From Adenophora triphylla var. japonica (taxonomy: Eukaryota > Streptophyta > Magnoliopsida > Asterales > Campanulaceae): a DNA stretch of 64,000 nt. Below are positions 1 through 15,196 of the stretch, in pieces. The stretch's first letter is position 1; every line of letters starts with the position of its first letter. A model generated the notes under the pieces. That model was given only the letters and a program-made list of their open reading frames with translations. It made no database searches and had not been told where the DNA came from. The stretch spans positions 248,001-312,000 of the forward strand of contig JAFEMH010001488.1 in assembly GCA_022495995.1 (NCBI GenBank), in the 5' to 3' direction. A program made the translations under genes and the position numbers.

Positions 1-929
1 AGGTGTTGAATGCCATGGGAGGCTAGAAGGGAACGAAGTCCAAGATATTCACCCCCATTATCACTGTAGATTGTTTTAATGGGTCGGCTAAAATATTTTT
101 CTGCCATAGGTTTGAAGGTGGTAAAGACGGTGAGAGCATTTTTTTTGTGTTTGAGAGGGTAAAACCAAATGTATTTAGAATGATGATCAACAAAGATAAT
201 ATAGTATTTGTAGCCATCATGAGAGAGAAGCGGGGATGTCCAAACATCACTATAGAGTATATCAAGTGGACTAAAGGAACGAATAGTATTATTATAAAAG
301 GGTAACTTGTGACTCTTATTGCAATCGCAAGAGTTGCAATGAAAATCACTAGAACTAGGGATTCCTAACCGAAAACTGTTACTAATATGACGTAGAATAG
401 AAAAGGACGGGTGACCCAATCAATGATGCCAACTTGAAGTAGAAGAGACGGAAGCGGAGTGAATAGCGGAGTGAAAGGGATGCCATTCATAGACGCCGGA
501 TTTAGGAGGAGGAGTGCCCCGGTGTGATTATCCTTCACAACAAATGAATCAGAAAAGAAGGTGATAGAGGTATTGTTATCTTGACATAATTTAGATATAG
601 AAATAATATTGCGAGCCAAATTAGGAACATGAAGAACATGATTAAGTTTAAAGGAGGAGGAAGGAGTAAGGAGAGTAGTAGAACTAATGTTTGAGATGGA
701 TAGGCCGGATCTATCGCCAATGAAGAGTTCACCAGTGCCATCATAGGGACAATGGCGAGAGATTGTTGAGGTCATTGGTGGCATGATGTGTAGCGCCGCT
801 GTCAATGAGCCAATTGTAATGAGTAGGAAATGAGGTAGTGGCGGCATAGAGAGAGTGGGTTGGTTGGCGATTTGAGGGGTTAGGACGAGGGTTGTTGGGT
901 ATAAGAGAGAAATCGGAGGAGGAAGCCAT
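1..929 (-). pseudogene. Copia PR-IN remnant of element G, gag missing
   Basis: Translation starts at a Met at 929 and reaches the copia aspartic protease motif DSGATHH within about 45 residues, so nearly all of gag (normally some 300 residues, with a CCHC knuckle) is absent. A frameshift near 755-770 moves the protease/pre-integrase part to another frame (847-365; motif VLHVPNLARNIISIS). A second shift near 430 leads into the integrase zinc region (WHH-LGHPS then CNSC), and the core follows in 330-1 with YSDVW and SDNGGEY, the first and second catalytic aspartates of the DDE site. RT and RNase H would lie left of base 1. The frameshifts make it non-functional. Confidence 0.85.
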
Positions 930-1007
930 TGATTGTGGCGGAGGTCCTCGGTTAGGTAGTTTAGGGTTTAGGCCGAGTAGGGGAGGGTAAGGAGATCTAG
1001 GATCTCA

Positions 1008-1019
1008 GCTCTGATACCA
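1008..1019 (-). other. Primer-binding site of copia G
   Basis: On the minus strand this reads TGGTATCAGAGC, the standard plant copia PBS complementary to the 3' end of initiator methionine tRNA. It is immediately next to the LTR. Confidence 0.9.
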
Positions 1020-1214
1020 TGTTAGAGAATAAAAGACAAACAATTTGATGCTTGAAAACCCTACCTTGATTTGTATTCATAATATAATTTATATACAAGA
1101 GCACAAGAATCCTAGTCCTACTCATATTCTACTTTGTACAATTAGGAAACTAAATACAATAAAATAAGAAAACTAGATATACAAAATAATTAGGAGATAT
1201 CTAATTCCTTAACA
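1020..1214 (-). repeat. 5' LTR of copia G (195 bp)
   Basis: The segment begins TGTTAGAGAA and ends CTTAACA, giving the terminal TGTTA/TAACA inverted repeat usual for LTRs. Its inner edge touches the PBS directly. It is short for a copia LTR but within the family range. The partner LTR is outside the window, so the boundaries rest on the termini and the PBS only. Confidence 0.8.
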
Positions 1215-1486
1215 AATTCCACTGTCCACCCCTAAGGGTTGGACAAGTATCACTGCCCCGCAGAGGTTTAGTTTTGTCTAACTTTCCCTTTATTTCAACT
1301 TTATTTTAATGAAACGACTATTTTACCCCTAAATCTTCTTAATACAAAGTCTAAATACTAAGATTTAAGGATAAAAATAGTCATTTTCAAAATAAAGTTG
1401 ATAGAAGCGAGAAAGTCAGACGAAACCAAATGGGGGGGGGGGGGGCAGTGACACTTGTCCAAACCTCAGGGGTTGGCAGTGGAATT
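1215..1486. mobile_element. Foldback MITE (272 bp), long terminal inverted repeats
   Basis: The two halves are near-complete inverted copies. The left end AATTCCACTGTCCACCCCTA matches the reverse complement of the right end, and the similarity continues inward through the TTGGACAAGT and CTTTATTTCAACTTTATTTT blocks almost to the centre near 1350. A poly-G run of 13 or so bases lies in the right arm. No coding capacity. The superfamily is not identified; TTAA follows the right end. It lies between the last recognised exon of the kinase gene and copia G. Confidence 0.75.
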
Positions 1487-1494
1487 AACCCCTA

Positions 1495-6114
<4,620 letters not shown>

Positions 6115-6366
6115 TTTTCTGCTTCCTTGGGCTTGCAATTTCAGTCTCAAATGGATAAGAGAAATTCCCAATTTCATATTCTTATCATGCCTTTTATTTA
6201 CTTAAAAAATCATCCCTTTTATTCAAGTGCTTAAAGCGACGCCGTCACCTGTTTATACCATAGTTGGTTAATTTGGGTCAAGTCTTAACATGGGCTTGGG
6301 CCAAGTAAAAAAATAATGTACTTCCTCCTCCGATCCTAAATTAATAGTATTTAAAGTTTTTTTTTC
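6115..6366. other. 5' flank of the XK1-like gene
   Basis: About 250 bases between the proposed start codon and the second repeat carrier at about 6322. It presumably contains the 5' UTR and part of the promoter. No clear TATA element and no ORF of note. The left end of the carrier (ACTTCCTCCTCCGATCC, Stowaway-like) starts near 6322. Confidence 0.4.
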
Positions 6367-6960
6367 TTGTCAAAATCTCACAAAAAAGGCGTTTTTTTCG
6401 AGCTTAGAAAAAAACGTGTTTTTAGAAGACGTCGACTCTTCCCCTCGTTTGCGGCTCCCAACTTTACCTTCGGCGACGACGCTACCCACCTGATCTTCTT
6501 CCTCCTCCGGCAGCCATCTCCACCGGCCCTTCCATCCGCGCCTCGTTCTTGCCCAACTCCTCCAATTGAAGCCTTTCTCGTCAGCTTCCCTAAGTTTCTG
6601 TACTCCGAATTGAAGGTTCATAAAGGCGAATCGACGGCGGAGTCCGGATGCTCGATTTGCTTGACGGAGTATAATTCGGAGGATTTGCTTAGGTTATTGC
6701 CGGAATGTGGTCATATGTATCATGTAAATTGCGTTGATCCTTGGTTGAGGATTCATCCGACGTGCCCAATTTGTTGCAATTCGCCATTACCTACCCCTCT
6801 TGCTGTCGGTGTGGTCCTCATTGCCGGCAAGTTGAATAAAAAATTAATTGATCTTTCTCGGTTTTCGGTTGGAGATTTGGTAATCCTCTCTTGTTATATG
6901 CAACTTGCAGAGGGAGATTTTGGCGTGATTGATTTTGGCGTGATTGATTTTTGGCTTTGA
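6367..6960 (+). CDS. RING-H2 finger ORF, ATL-type E3 ligase fragment
   Basis: A 197-residue ORF. Residues about 90-138 form a complete RING-H2: CSIC, then [13 protein letters not shown] and CPIC, with all eight metal ligands and the Trp that contacts the E2 enzyme. The flanks [20 protein letters not shown] and NSPLPTPLA are typical of the plant ATL family (ATL70-like), whose members ubiquitinate targets at membranes. Missing: the N-terminal transmembrane helix and GLD region. The first 60 residues come from poly-T-rich repeat sequence and the last 60 run into the minisatellite, so only about 6430-6830 is gene-derived. I read it as a fragment or retrocopy carried with the repeats. Expression is possible but unshown. 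Confidence 0.65.
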   Translation: MSKSHKKGVFFELRKKRVFRRRRLFPSFAAPNFTFGDDATHLIFFLLRQPSPPALPSAPRSCPTPPIEAFLVSFPKFLYSELKVHKGESTAESGCSICLTEYNSEDLLRLLPECGHMYHVNCVDPWLRIHPTCPICCNSPLPTPLAVGVVLIAGKLNKKLIDLSRFSVGDLVILSCYMQLAEGDFGVIDFGVIDFWL

Positions 6961-6974
6961 TTGATTTTGGCTTT

Positions 6975-7480
6975 GTTTAGATGCCGGTGCATGTGTATTG
7001 GAGTGCCAATGCATGTGTTTAGGAGTGCTAGTGCATGTGTTTATGAGTGCCAGTGCTTGTGTTTTTGAGAGCCAACAAAAATGATTATCATTGTTTTTTA
7101 GTGCCAATGTATGTGTTTTTGAGTGCCAGTGCATGTGTTTTTGAATGCCAGTGCATGTGTTTTTGAATGCCAGTGCTTGTGTTTTTGAGAGCCAGCAAAA
7201 ATGTTAGTGTAACAAAGTGCCAGTGTTAGTGTAACAGAGTGCCAGTATGAAGAGTGCCAGTTCATGTATATAAAAGTGCCCGTGTAAAAAGCGTCAGTGC
7301 CAGTTTAACAAAGTGCCAGTGTTAATGTAATTGGCACTGGCACTTTTCACACTGGCACTTTGTTACACATGCACTGGCACTTTGTTAAAATGGTACTGAC
7401 ACTTTTTTACACTGGCACTTTGTTACACATTCACTGGCACTTTGTCACACTGGCACTTTGTTAAACTGGCACTGGCACAA
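6975..7480. repeat. AGTGCCAGTG minisatellite array 2, with foldback
   Basis: The left part (to about 7333) has forward units: first GTGCCAGTGCATGTGTTTTT, then the GTGCCAGTGTTAGTGTAACA type. The right part (7335-7480) has the same units inverted, ACTGGCACTTTGTTACA. The array is therefore a large imperfect hairpin with its turn near 7333. It ends with an AAACACGTTTTTCCTAA block and AAGACCAACTCTTT, both also found at the end of array 1 (about 5715-5765). Confidence 0.82.
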
Positions 7481-7545
7481 ACGGGAAAACACAAAACACG
7501 TTTTTCCTAAGTGCCAGGAAAAACCCGTTTTTTATAAGACCAACT

Positions 7546-7626
7546 CTTTTTTCTTTCAGAAAACAACATAAATATATAAATATAAACAAACAAAATACAA
7601 CTAAAATTTTATAAGAGCTGATAAAG
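7546..7626 (-). pseudogene. LINE piece 5: 3' end with A-rich tail
   Basis: Reading leftward from copia C, the LINE frame of 14128-13805 continues five codons to a TAA stop at about 7609. An AT-rich 3' UTR and an A-rich tail (AAAGAAAAAAGAG on the minus strand) follow. The tail meets GACCAACTCTTT, the right end of the repeat carrier, so the LINE apparently inserted there. The end of the tail is approximate. 7622-7626 (TAAAG) is the target copy of copia C. Confidence 0.7.
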
Positions 7627-8397
7627 TGTTGGAATATTTGATATATGTGGTATGAAAGTTCATAGACCTATGACCTTGGAGCGTCGTTGGCTTGAACTGA
7701 ATTTGGCTAAGGGGAAAATCCGTCGGAGGCACTGCCATGGAGGGCGGCCGCGCCAAGGCCAAGGGCGGCCGCGCTTGACTGACGAGAACTCGCCAAAAGT
7801 TGCTGGTGCTTTGCGCGGTCGCGCCAGCCTCGAGGGCGGCCGCGCTCGTGTCGGGTTTGGTGATTTTCCTGGGCCGAATTGCAGCAGTTTTTAAGTCTCA
7901 TTAAGACTCTAAAACCTAATTTACCATACATATAAATAGAATACTTCCTTCAGCCGTTTTTTCCATGAGATTTACAAGAGAAAACTCAATTCTCTTGTTT
8001 TATTTCATTGTTAAATTACTCCCTGTACGTAGAGATCCGTTCGTGAGATTCAAGGCGACTGAGATAGGACCGCCGGTGATTACCTACCTGTGGGCTGATT
8101 TGTGGTACGTAATCCGTGTTCGTTTTATCCTCGGAGAAATTTGCCTGTACCTGAGTTGCACCAATTGGGGGCAATATTTTCTCTTAGGACAGTCTTCCTA
8201 AGGCGACTCGATCAAATCAAGATAAGTTTTCTAATCGTTGTTTTTCTTGTTTCTGTTTGTTTTCCTGATCCCGTTTTCATTGCTGTCGTTTTGCTATTGG
8301 CTTGTTAATTGGTACGATCTTGACTTGATTAATAAATTCCCCTATTGTTGATTAAATTAATTGTTTAATCTGTGGTGCTGTTAATTAATTTCCAACA
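7627..8397 (+). repeat. 5' LTR of copia C (771 bp)
   Basis: Begins TGTTGGAATATTTG and ends AATTTCCAACA. It contains a GC-rich patch (7738-7850) with repeated GGGCGGCCGCGC blocks, and a TATA box TATAAATAGA at 7931. Nearly identical to the 3' LTR, which suggests a fairly recent insertion. Confidence 0.95.
7931..7940 (+). promoter_or_regulatory. TATA box in the LTR of copia C
   Basis: TATAAATAGA about 300 bases into the LTR, the usual place for the U3 promoter of a plant copia element. The same box is at 13333 in the 3' LTR. Confidence 0.55.
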
Positions 8398-8424
8398 GTC
8401 TAAGAGAAAATAGTTTATTAAATC

Positions 8425-9290
8425 ATGTCTGCTGGTACCTCTAGTTCTCCCTTTAAGTCCCTAGTTGACACCTCAGATCTTCCGGAGAAGTTCGCTGGAA
8501 AGAACTTCAAGCGTTGGTCTGAACGCATGAAGATTTGGCTGTCAATTAAGGGCATGCCCGGTATGCCGGTCATCTCAATGTCCCGCTCTAAAGCCGATGA
8601 TACCGCTAGTGTAGGCTGCCGTTAAACAGCTGGAAGGAGCAGGACGATGTTGTTCGAGGATGCATTCTGTCAGCTTTGTCGAATGCACTCTTTGATGTCT
8701 ATTGCTCTGCTCCTCTCACTGCTGCGTCACTGTGGGAGTCGCTTTCCACAAAGTACAGCACCGATGACTCCGGTGTGGAAAAGTACCAAGTGGGTATGTT
8801 CCTGAATTATCGCATGAGCGAGGGAAAGTCGGTTACCGACCAAGTGCACGAACTCCAAATCATTTTGCAATCGCTCAAGGATGTTGACATGGGACTTCCT
8901 GAGAAGTTCGCGGTCATGGCTATTATTGAGAAGTTTCCTCGATCTTGGGGGGAATTCCGTATGAACCTCAAGCATCGTACAGGAAGCTTGACACTCAATG
9001 AGCTGATGAATGCAATTGCGATTCAGGAGGTGCACAATGGTAACCAACTGAGCGTACCTGTGAAGGCTGCTGCTAATATGGTGACTGGTAAAAGCAAGTT
9101 TAAAGGAAAAGCTGTGAAAACTTACTCTAAGGATAAAGAAAACAATGATAAGATTAAAGTGAAGAAAAATAACTTTAAGAAGCCAAAAGCAAAACTGAAT
9201 TGCTGGAATTGTGGAGAAGGTGGACACATTTCTAGGGACTGCCCGTCCAAGAAAGGAAAAGGACCACAAGGCTCTGCTGATGACCATCCT
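8425..9290 (+). pseudogene. Copia C gag
   Basis: The Met at 8425 opens a gag reading LPEKFAGKNFKRWSERMKIW, the usual plant copia capsid start. The frame breaks at a stop at 8623-8625; the same protein resumes in the frame of 8628 (QDDVVRGCILSALS). The rest is typical: LWESLSTKYSTDD, YRMSEGKSVTDQVHELQIIL, then a basic tract and the zinc knuckle CWNCGEGGHISRDC near 9200. The gag product would coat RNA in the virus-like particle. The frameshift between 8605 and 8628 stops translation. Confidence 0.88.
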
Positions 9291-10721
9291 GCTGTCAACA
9301 TGGTGTTGGGCCCGAAGGATTATGATGATCCTGACTCTGACGCAGCTGGAGTTGGCGCTCTGACCTGCAAGGTTACAAAGTATGTAACCTCTTATCCTGA
9401 AATCTTTACTGTCTATGAACCCAACGAGTGGCTAGTTGACACTGGGGCAAATGTGCACGTTTGTGCTGATAAATTGCTATTTGTGTCTTACCAGCCTGAA
9501 CGTGGTAGATCAGTGACGATGGGGAACTCTAGTGCTGCAAAGGTGCTTGGGACTGGACGCGTGGACCTGAGGTTTCATAATGGGCGCATTCTTACCCTGC
9601 ATCGAGTGTATCACGTTCCTGATATTCATCACAACATTATTAGTGGTTCTAGTTTAGTTAGGGAAGGATTGGAAATTTCTTTTAAATGTAATAAGGTCAT
9701 AATTTTGGATTCTGGTAGTTTTGTGGGGAAATGTTATTCCTCGGATGGTTTATTTAAAATTAGAGTTGAAACTGATGTTTGTTCGCACAATAATTTTAGT
9801 TCTATTGATTATCCTATTTCTTATTCCATTGAATCTTCAAATGTTTGGCATGGTCGTTTAGGACATATTAATTATGATTCTGTGAAAAGAATGATGAATT
9901 TAGATATTATTCCTAAACATGCTATTGATAAAAATTCTAAGTGTCATGTATGTGTTGAAGCTAAATCTACAAAAGGTCCGTTTAAATCGGTTGTGAGAAA
10001 TTCTAAAATTCTAGATTTAGTTCATGCTGATATTTGTGAATTTAATGGCTTGTTGACCAAAGACAAAAAGAAATACTTTCTCACCTTTATTGATGATGCT
10101 AGTAGATACTGTTATGTGTTCTTGCTTAATTCTAAGGATGAAGCATTAGATAAATTCATTATATTTAAGAATGAAGCAGAAACACAAACTGACAAGAAAC
10201 TTAAACGGTTAAGGTCTGATAGAGGAGGTGAATATGAGTCTAACCCATTCATGTATTAATGCCAAGAAAACGGAATAGTACATGAAGAGACTCCTCCCTA
10301 CACTCCTCAATCTAATGGTATAGCTGAACGTAAGAATAGAACCTTTACCGATATGATTAACAGTTTACTCATAAGTTCTGGACTGCCCAAATATATGTGG
10401 GGAGAGGCTTTGAATACGGCTTGCCATATTCTGAATAGAGTACCTCCTAAACATAGAAAGGAAAGTCCGTTTGAACTTTGGAGAGGTCGACAGGCAAGCC
10501 TGAAACACTTAAAAGTGTGGGGGTGCCTTGCAAAGGTACTTGTACCCGCACACAAAAGGAAAAAGCTTGGACCTAAAACTGTTGATGCTATCTTTATAGG
10601 TTATTCTGAAACAAGCTATGCATTGAGATTTCTGATTATCAAATCTGAAATTTCTGGCATAGATGTGAACTCTATAGTTGAATTACGTGATGCAACATTT
10701 TTGAGGATGTGTTTCCTATGA
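9291..10721 (+). pseudogene. Copia C protease and integrase
   Basis: Continues gag in frame. The protease has VDTGANVHVC near 9430. The integrase has the zinc-binding HHCC (WHGRLGHIN, then CHVCVEAK), the first Asp in LVHADICEF, the second in RSDRGGEYES and the Glu in SNGIAERKNR. A TAA stop at 10257-10259 interrupts it; the frame is unchanged after it, so this is a point mutation. A missing T in the run at about 10699-10703 shifts the frame before the linker to RT. Copia order PR-IN-RT is kept. Confidence 0.9.
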
Positions 10722-12454
10722 AAGACGGACTTCCTAAGGAATCTAACCCAACCACTAATTCCATTCCTGCTCAAGTAGAGGAGCTGACAAATGTGGGGGT
10801 TGATTCTAGTGCAAATCATTCTGACGATGAGATTGAACCAAGAAGGAGCAAACGGGCAAGGACCACCAAGGACTATGGAAGTGATTTCATCACTTACAAT
10901 GTTGAGGGTGATCCTCTAACCTTCAAAGCTGCTATGGCCACTTCTGATGCCAAGCAGTGGAAGGATGCTGTTAAGAGTGAGATGGATTCTATTGTCTCTA
11001 ATGGGACATGGGAATTGGTCGATCTCCCTCCTGGTTGTAGCACGATAGGATGTAAGTGGGTCTTCAAAAGGAAACTGAAACCGGATGAAACCGTTGACAA
11101 GTTTAAGGCTAGGTTAGTGGCTAAGGGATTCAAACAAATGGAGGGAATAGACTATTTCGATACCTATTCGCCTGTTGCTAGAATGACTACAATCTGAATG
11201 CTTATAGCATTGGCCTCTGTATATGATCTTCCTATCCATCAGATGGATGTTAAGACCGCTCTCTTGCATGGCGATCTAGAGGAAAAAATTTATATGGATC
11301 AACCTGAAGGTTTTGAGGCCTCTGGCAATGAGAGAAAGGTTTGTAAACTTGTTAAGTGCTTATATGGACTCAAACAATCCCCTAAGCAATGTCATGAGAA
11401 ATTTGATAAAATTGTCTCATCGTTTGGCTTCGTTACTAATGAGTTTGATAAGTGTGTTTATAGCAAAAGTATTGGTGATAGTAGTATTGTCTTATGTCTG
11501 TATGTCGATGATATCTTGTTGTTTGGAACGGATATGAGGATAATTAATACTACTAAGGAATTCTTGAAAAGTAAGTTTGAGATGAAGGATATGGGAGTAG
11601 CTAGTGTGATTCTTGGCCTTAAGTTGACTCGTTCAACTAGTGGCATAACCATATCGCAATCTCATTATACTGAAAGTGTAATTGAGAAATTTGGTTATAA
11701 GAATTGCAAAATAGCTAAGACTCCATATGATTCTTCAGCTGCACTTACTAAGAATGAAAGTGGAGTACCGATGGCTCAGTTGAGATATTCTCAAATTATT
11801 GGAAGTTTGATGTATCTTGCCAATTGTAATAGATCGGATATATCCTACTCGGTTACTAGGTTGGCTAGATATACTCAATGTCCAAATAAAGCACATTGGG
11901 AAGCTCTTGATAAAGTTCTCAAGTACTTGAAGGGAACGATTTCCCTTGGGCTGCATTACGGAAGATATCCTTCGGTTCTTGAAGGATATAGTGATGCAAG
12001 CTGGATTGCCTTTAACTCCGAAAGTTATGGCTGTACGGGGTATGTTTTCACCCTAGGCGGAGCTGCAGTCGCCTGGAGGTCGACCAAACAAACTCTGTTG
12101 TCTAGGTCTACATTTGAGGCCGAACTAGTTGCCCTTGACACTACTGGATTGGAAGCTGAATGGCTTCGAGGACTTATGTCCGAGTTGCCCATGGTCAGTA
12201 AGCCAATGCCTGTTATCTCTGTACATTATGACAACACTGCCACAATTGAGAAACTGAAAAGTGTCAAGTACAACTGTAAAACTAGGAGATACATCCAAAT
12301 TAGATTAAAATCTATAAGGGATCTTGTGTCTCGAAAGGTGATAGCTATTGATTATGTTGGTACCAAGGATAACACAGCTGATCCTTTAACCAGAGAGCTA
12401 GAATTTGCTCTAGTTCAAAAATCTAGGTTGGGGATGGGTCTGAACCCTGTCTGA
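10709..12454 (+). pseudogene. Copia C reverse transcriptase and RNase H
   Basis: RT begins with WKDAVKSEMDSI, then KWVFKRKLKPD and KARLVAKGF. A TGA at 11195-11197 falls where the family has Arg (CGA), so it fits a C-to-T change at a CpG. After it come DVKTALLHGDLEEKIYM, KCLYGLKQSP and the active site YVDDILLFG. RNase H follows with GYSDASWIA, AELVAL and DNTATIEKL, and the protein ends at 12454. Apart from the stop the 418 codons from 11198 are open, so decay is modest. Confidence 0.92.
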
Positions 12455-13013
12455 TTCATACGCAGTAGCAACCCAATCTACCTGAGTGGAGATCCCACAA
12501 AGGAGATTCAATGTGGTAATAACAAGCTGTGGGGTGAGTCGGAGCACCTAAAGTTAAATTGACATGTTACATGTCTGAGTCTATCCCCTAAATAGCCTAG
12601 AGGTGCTCGTGGCTGCTAATAAAGTAAAAGTTTGGAACTTTGAATGGGATCAAGTCTTTTAGACAAGATGTTAGCAGTACATCTTCTGAGATGCCCAGCT
12701 AAGTGAGGGCTATTGTTGGCCGCAACTAGAGGAATTCGGGTTATTCCTTGAAAGCACTCATGATAGAGGATCGGGACGTATGGCTTATAAGCGTCAACTG
12801 TTCGATAGAGGGCCTATCATAGCTTTTGTCATGTTTGTTACCAGCAAAGGCCTCTACATCCAAAGGCATCATATTCAAGACACCCGTTCATCCGATCCTG
12901 TGGAGGTTTGCGTTGGATAACATAGGTAGTGGTTCAAGCCGGAAGGTACCATTACTGAAAGCATTACAATGGACAATCTGTACACGTCATATTTCTATGA
13001 ACTTGTGGGGGAT
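12455..13013 (+). other. Copia C 3' untranslated region and polypurine tract
   Basis: About 560 bases without a supported gene between the pol stop and the 3' LTR. The last bases, TGTGGGGGAT (13004-13013), form the polypurine tract that primes plus-strand synthesis. Confidence 0.8.
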
Positions 13014-13799
13014 TGTTGGAACATTTGATATATGTGGTATGAAAGTTCATAGACCTATGACCTTGGAGCGTCGTTGGCTTAAACTGAATTTGGCTAAGGG
13101 GAAAATCCGTCGGAGGCACTGCCATGGAGGGCGGCCGCGCCAAGGCCAAGGGCGGCCGCGCTTGACGAGAACTCGCCAAAAGTTGCCGGGTGCTTAGCGC
13201 GGTCGCGCCAGCCTCGAGGGCGGCCGCGCTCGTGTCGGGTTTGGTGATTTTCCTGGGCCGAATTGCAGCAGTTTTTAGGTCTCATTAAGACTCTAAAACC
13301 TAATTTACCATACAAACCTAATTTACCATACATATAAATAGAATACTTCCTTCAGCCGTTTTTTCCATGAGATTTACAAGAGAAAACTCAATTCTCTTGT
13401 TTTATTTCATTATTAAATTACTCCCTGTTCGTAGAGATCCGTTCGTGAGATTCAAGGCAACTGAGATAGGACCCCCGGTGATTACCTACCTGTGTGCTGA
13501 TTTGTGGTACGTAATCCGTGATCGTTTTATCCTCGAAGAAATTTGCCTGTACCTGAGTTGCACCAATTGGGGGCAATATTTTCTCTTAGGACAGTCTTCC
13601 TAAGGCGACTCGATCAAATCACGATAAGTTTTCTAATCGTTGTTATTCTTGTTTCTGTTTGTTTTCCTGATCCCGTTTTCCTTGCTGTCGTTTTTCTATT
13701 GGCTTGTTAATTGGTACGATCTTGACTTGATTAATAAATTCCCTTATTGTTGATTAAATTAATTGTTTAATCTGTGGTGCTGTTAATTAATTTCCAACA
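13014..13799 (+). repeat. 3' LTR of copia C (786 bp)
   Basis: Matches the 5' LTR from TGTTGGAACATTTG to TTTCCAACA. The main difference is a short duplication of AACCTAATTTACCATACA just before the TATA box, which explains most of its extra length. It keeps the GC-rich patch at 13126-13240. Confidence 0.95.
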
Positions 13800-13804
13800 T
13801 AAAG

Positions 13805-14257
13805 CTCCAAAAGCAGAAATTTTACGAGGCTTAAAGTAGCCTTGAGTATCTCCTTTGACTTCGCCTCTCTACCATATCTGTTCATCAAACTATTTATGAT
13901 AAACATTGGCAGAACAACAAAGGAGATATCAATAGTCTCATGAGAAGCTGCAACTTTGGCTAGAACATCTGCGATCGAGTTTGCTTTCCTATGCGCAAAA
14001 GAGAGCCATAGCCTGTCAAAAATAACCAAAAAGATTTTTACAGTCCATGACCAAACTATTGAGATGAGGAGGGACCTGCTTGTTCTTGCATAACAGAAAA
14101 AAAAGCTCTTGAAAATTTGTTTCCACATGCAGTAATAAAATATGTTTTTCCAAGGCTAAAAGAAAGCCAGTGCGTATATCCTAGAGCTCTTCAATCATGT
14201 TAGTTGTGCAACCAATGCTATGAGCAAATCCGCTAACACATAATCCTTATTGATTTC
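13805..14257 (-). pseudogene. LINE piece 4: RNase H C-terminal half
   Basis: Minus-strand sequence of the RVT_3 RNase H domain that ends plant LINE ORF2: GFAHSIGCTTNM, then RLWLSFAHRKANSIADVLAK with the typical H-R-x-A-N-x-x-A-D-x-L-A motif. There are several stops and at least one frameshift (around 14130). It follows LINE piece 3 exactly once gypsy B and one ATTTC copy are removed. 14253-14257 is that target copy. Confidence 0.82.
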
Positions 14258-15175
14258 TGATGAGCCCGGATCTACTGGACCGGGCCCGCGCTCGGTCTGG
14301 CCCAAGGAACCAGTGACGTGGCAGTTCCTAGACCGCTGGGGGAGAAGACCGCGGACAGATAGGCCCATGAGGTCAAGACCGCGTCCCTCCCTGCATTATC
14401 CCTATCAAAGACCGGAGGGATCCTGACCGTTATATTCGTGCCCGCACGATCTATGACCGCTGGGTCCGTGCCCGCAGATTATATGACTGTGGGACCCCTG
14501 CCCGCGGGAGGTATGACCGCTCCATCCGTGCCCGCGTCAAATACCTTTGACCGCGCCGAAGATGTTGACCGCGGGCTCACACCTGCCTCCCGGTTATCTC
14601 TCCTGCCTCCCGGTTAATGTCAAGCCTTACTGAGCAAGTTAGCTTACTGGCTCTGACATGCAAGTTGCCGTCTCCCCCATCACGCATTTAAGGCGGCTCA
14701 TGTGCGCCTACTATTTCATTTAATGCGCCAAGCTGCCCACACGGCTCATGTCCCTTTCACCATGCCCCCGCAGCTAGCCAATGTTCCCTCCCTGACAGGG
14801 CCAATTAGCTGCGGACACGTGTAGCTGGTCAAATACCAAAGTGCCCCATAGGGCTGATCTCATTGCTTACATCAACAAGCACCACTACATTGCCTATAAA
14901 TAGAAGACCTTTGTCCCCTTGGGCAAGGTAAGTTCCAAATATATTGAGTAAGCCCTATTGCTCTTAAAACCCTACACACACACACTCCAAGGTATTCAAT
15001 GCCTTATTATCTCAGTATTCTTACTCTCACACCCGAGGGCCTGAGTTGGAGTAACATCCAACTTTGACCTTAACGGTGCTTATTTGTGTTGTGATTTAGG
15101 TACAAACAAACCACTAAATATATCAAGCCAGATATCCTTGAACCGCTCCTGACCCTGAAAATCTTGGCGTCATCA
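14258..15175 (+). repeat. 5' LTR of gypsy B (918 bp)
   Basis: TGATGAGCCC to GCGTCATCA. The first bases form a small perfect hairpin, GCCCGG / CCGGGC. It is rich in TGACCGC and TGCCCGC words. TATAAATAG at 14895. Almost identical to the 3' LTR. Confidence 0.95.
14895..14903 (+). promoter_or_regulatory. TATA box in 5' LTR of B
   Basis: TATAAATAG in the last third of the LTR. The corresponding site in the 3' LTR (36843-36851) reads TATGAATAG, a point change. Confidence 0.55.
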
Positions 15176-15176
15176 G

Positions 15177-15196
15177 TGGTTCCATTGTCGGGAACC
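15177..15196 (+). other. Probable primer-binding site of B
   Basis: TGGTTCCATTGTCGGGAACC begins two bases after the LTR. It resembles the gypsy PBS pattern (TGGYRCC...GTCGGGRA), but the donor tRNA is not identified from sequence alone. Confidence 0.6.

Larger units (their letters stand above)
1..1214 (-). mobile_element. Copia element G, 5' part (cut by window edge)
   Basis: A Ty1/copia retrotransposon read right to left: 5' LTR (1020-1214), primer-binding site (1008-1019), a very short leader, then protease and integrase sequence running off the left edge. The order LTR, PBS, PR, IN on one strand defines it. Only about 80 bases separate the PBS from the first coding Met, so gag has been deleted. 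The outer LTR end abuts the terminal repeat of a foldback MITE at 1215. The 3' LTR and the second target-site copy lie outside the window. Confidence 0.88.
7627..13799 (+). mobile_element. Copia element C, complete, TSD TAAAG
   Basis: A full Ty1/copia element of 6,173 bp. It has LTRs at 7627-8397 and 13014-13799, gag, protease, integrase, RT and RNase H in copia order, and a polypurine tract TGTGGGGGAT directly before the 3' LTR. TAAAG stands on both sides (7622-7626, 13800-13804). No standard TGGTATCAGAGC primer site follows the 5' LTR; the sequence there is GTCTAAGAGAAAATAG. It sits in the 3' end of the LINE ORF. At least two frameshifts and two stops inactivate it. Confidence 0.95.

Noticed and set aside
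7707..7931. Short Arg/Ala/Gly-rich ORFs in the copia C LTR
   Set aside because: Products of the GC-rich NotI-like blocks, repeated in both LTRs, with no gene context.
9424..9480. A host aspartic protease or a plant pararetrovirus pol in the copia C region
   Set aside because: Domain order PR-IN-RT-RH, LTRs, PPT and TSD identify a copia retrotransposon; no movement-protein or coat-protein genes of a pararetrovirus are present.
14257..14300. CTGATGAG at the LTR start of B, like a hammerhead ribozyme core
   Set aside because: A pairable stem follows (CCCGG/CCGGG), but the required GAAA after stem II and a stem III cleavage site are missing, and LTR size does not fit retrozymes.
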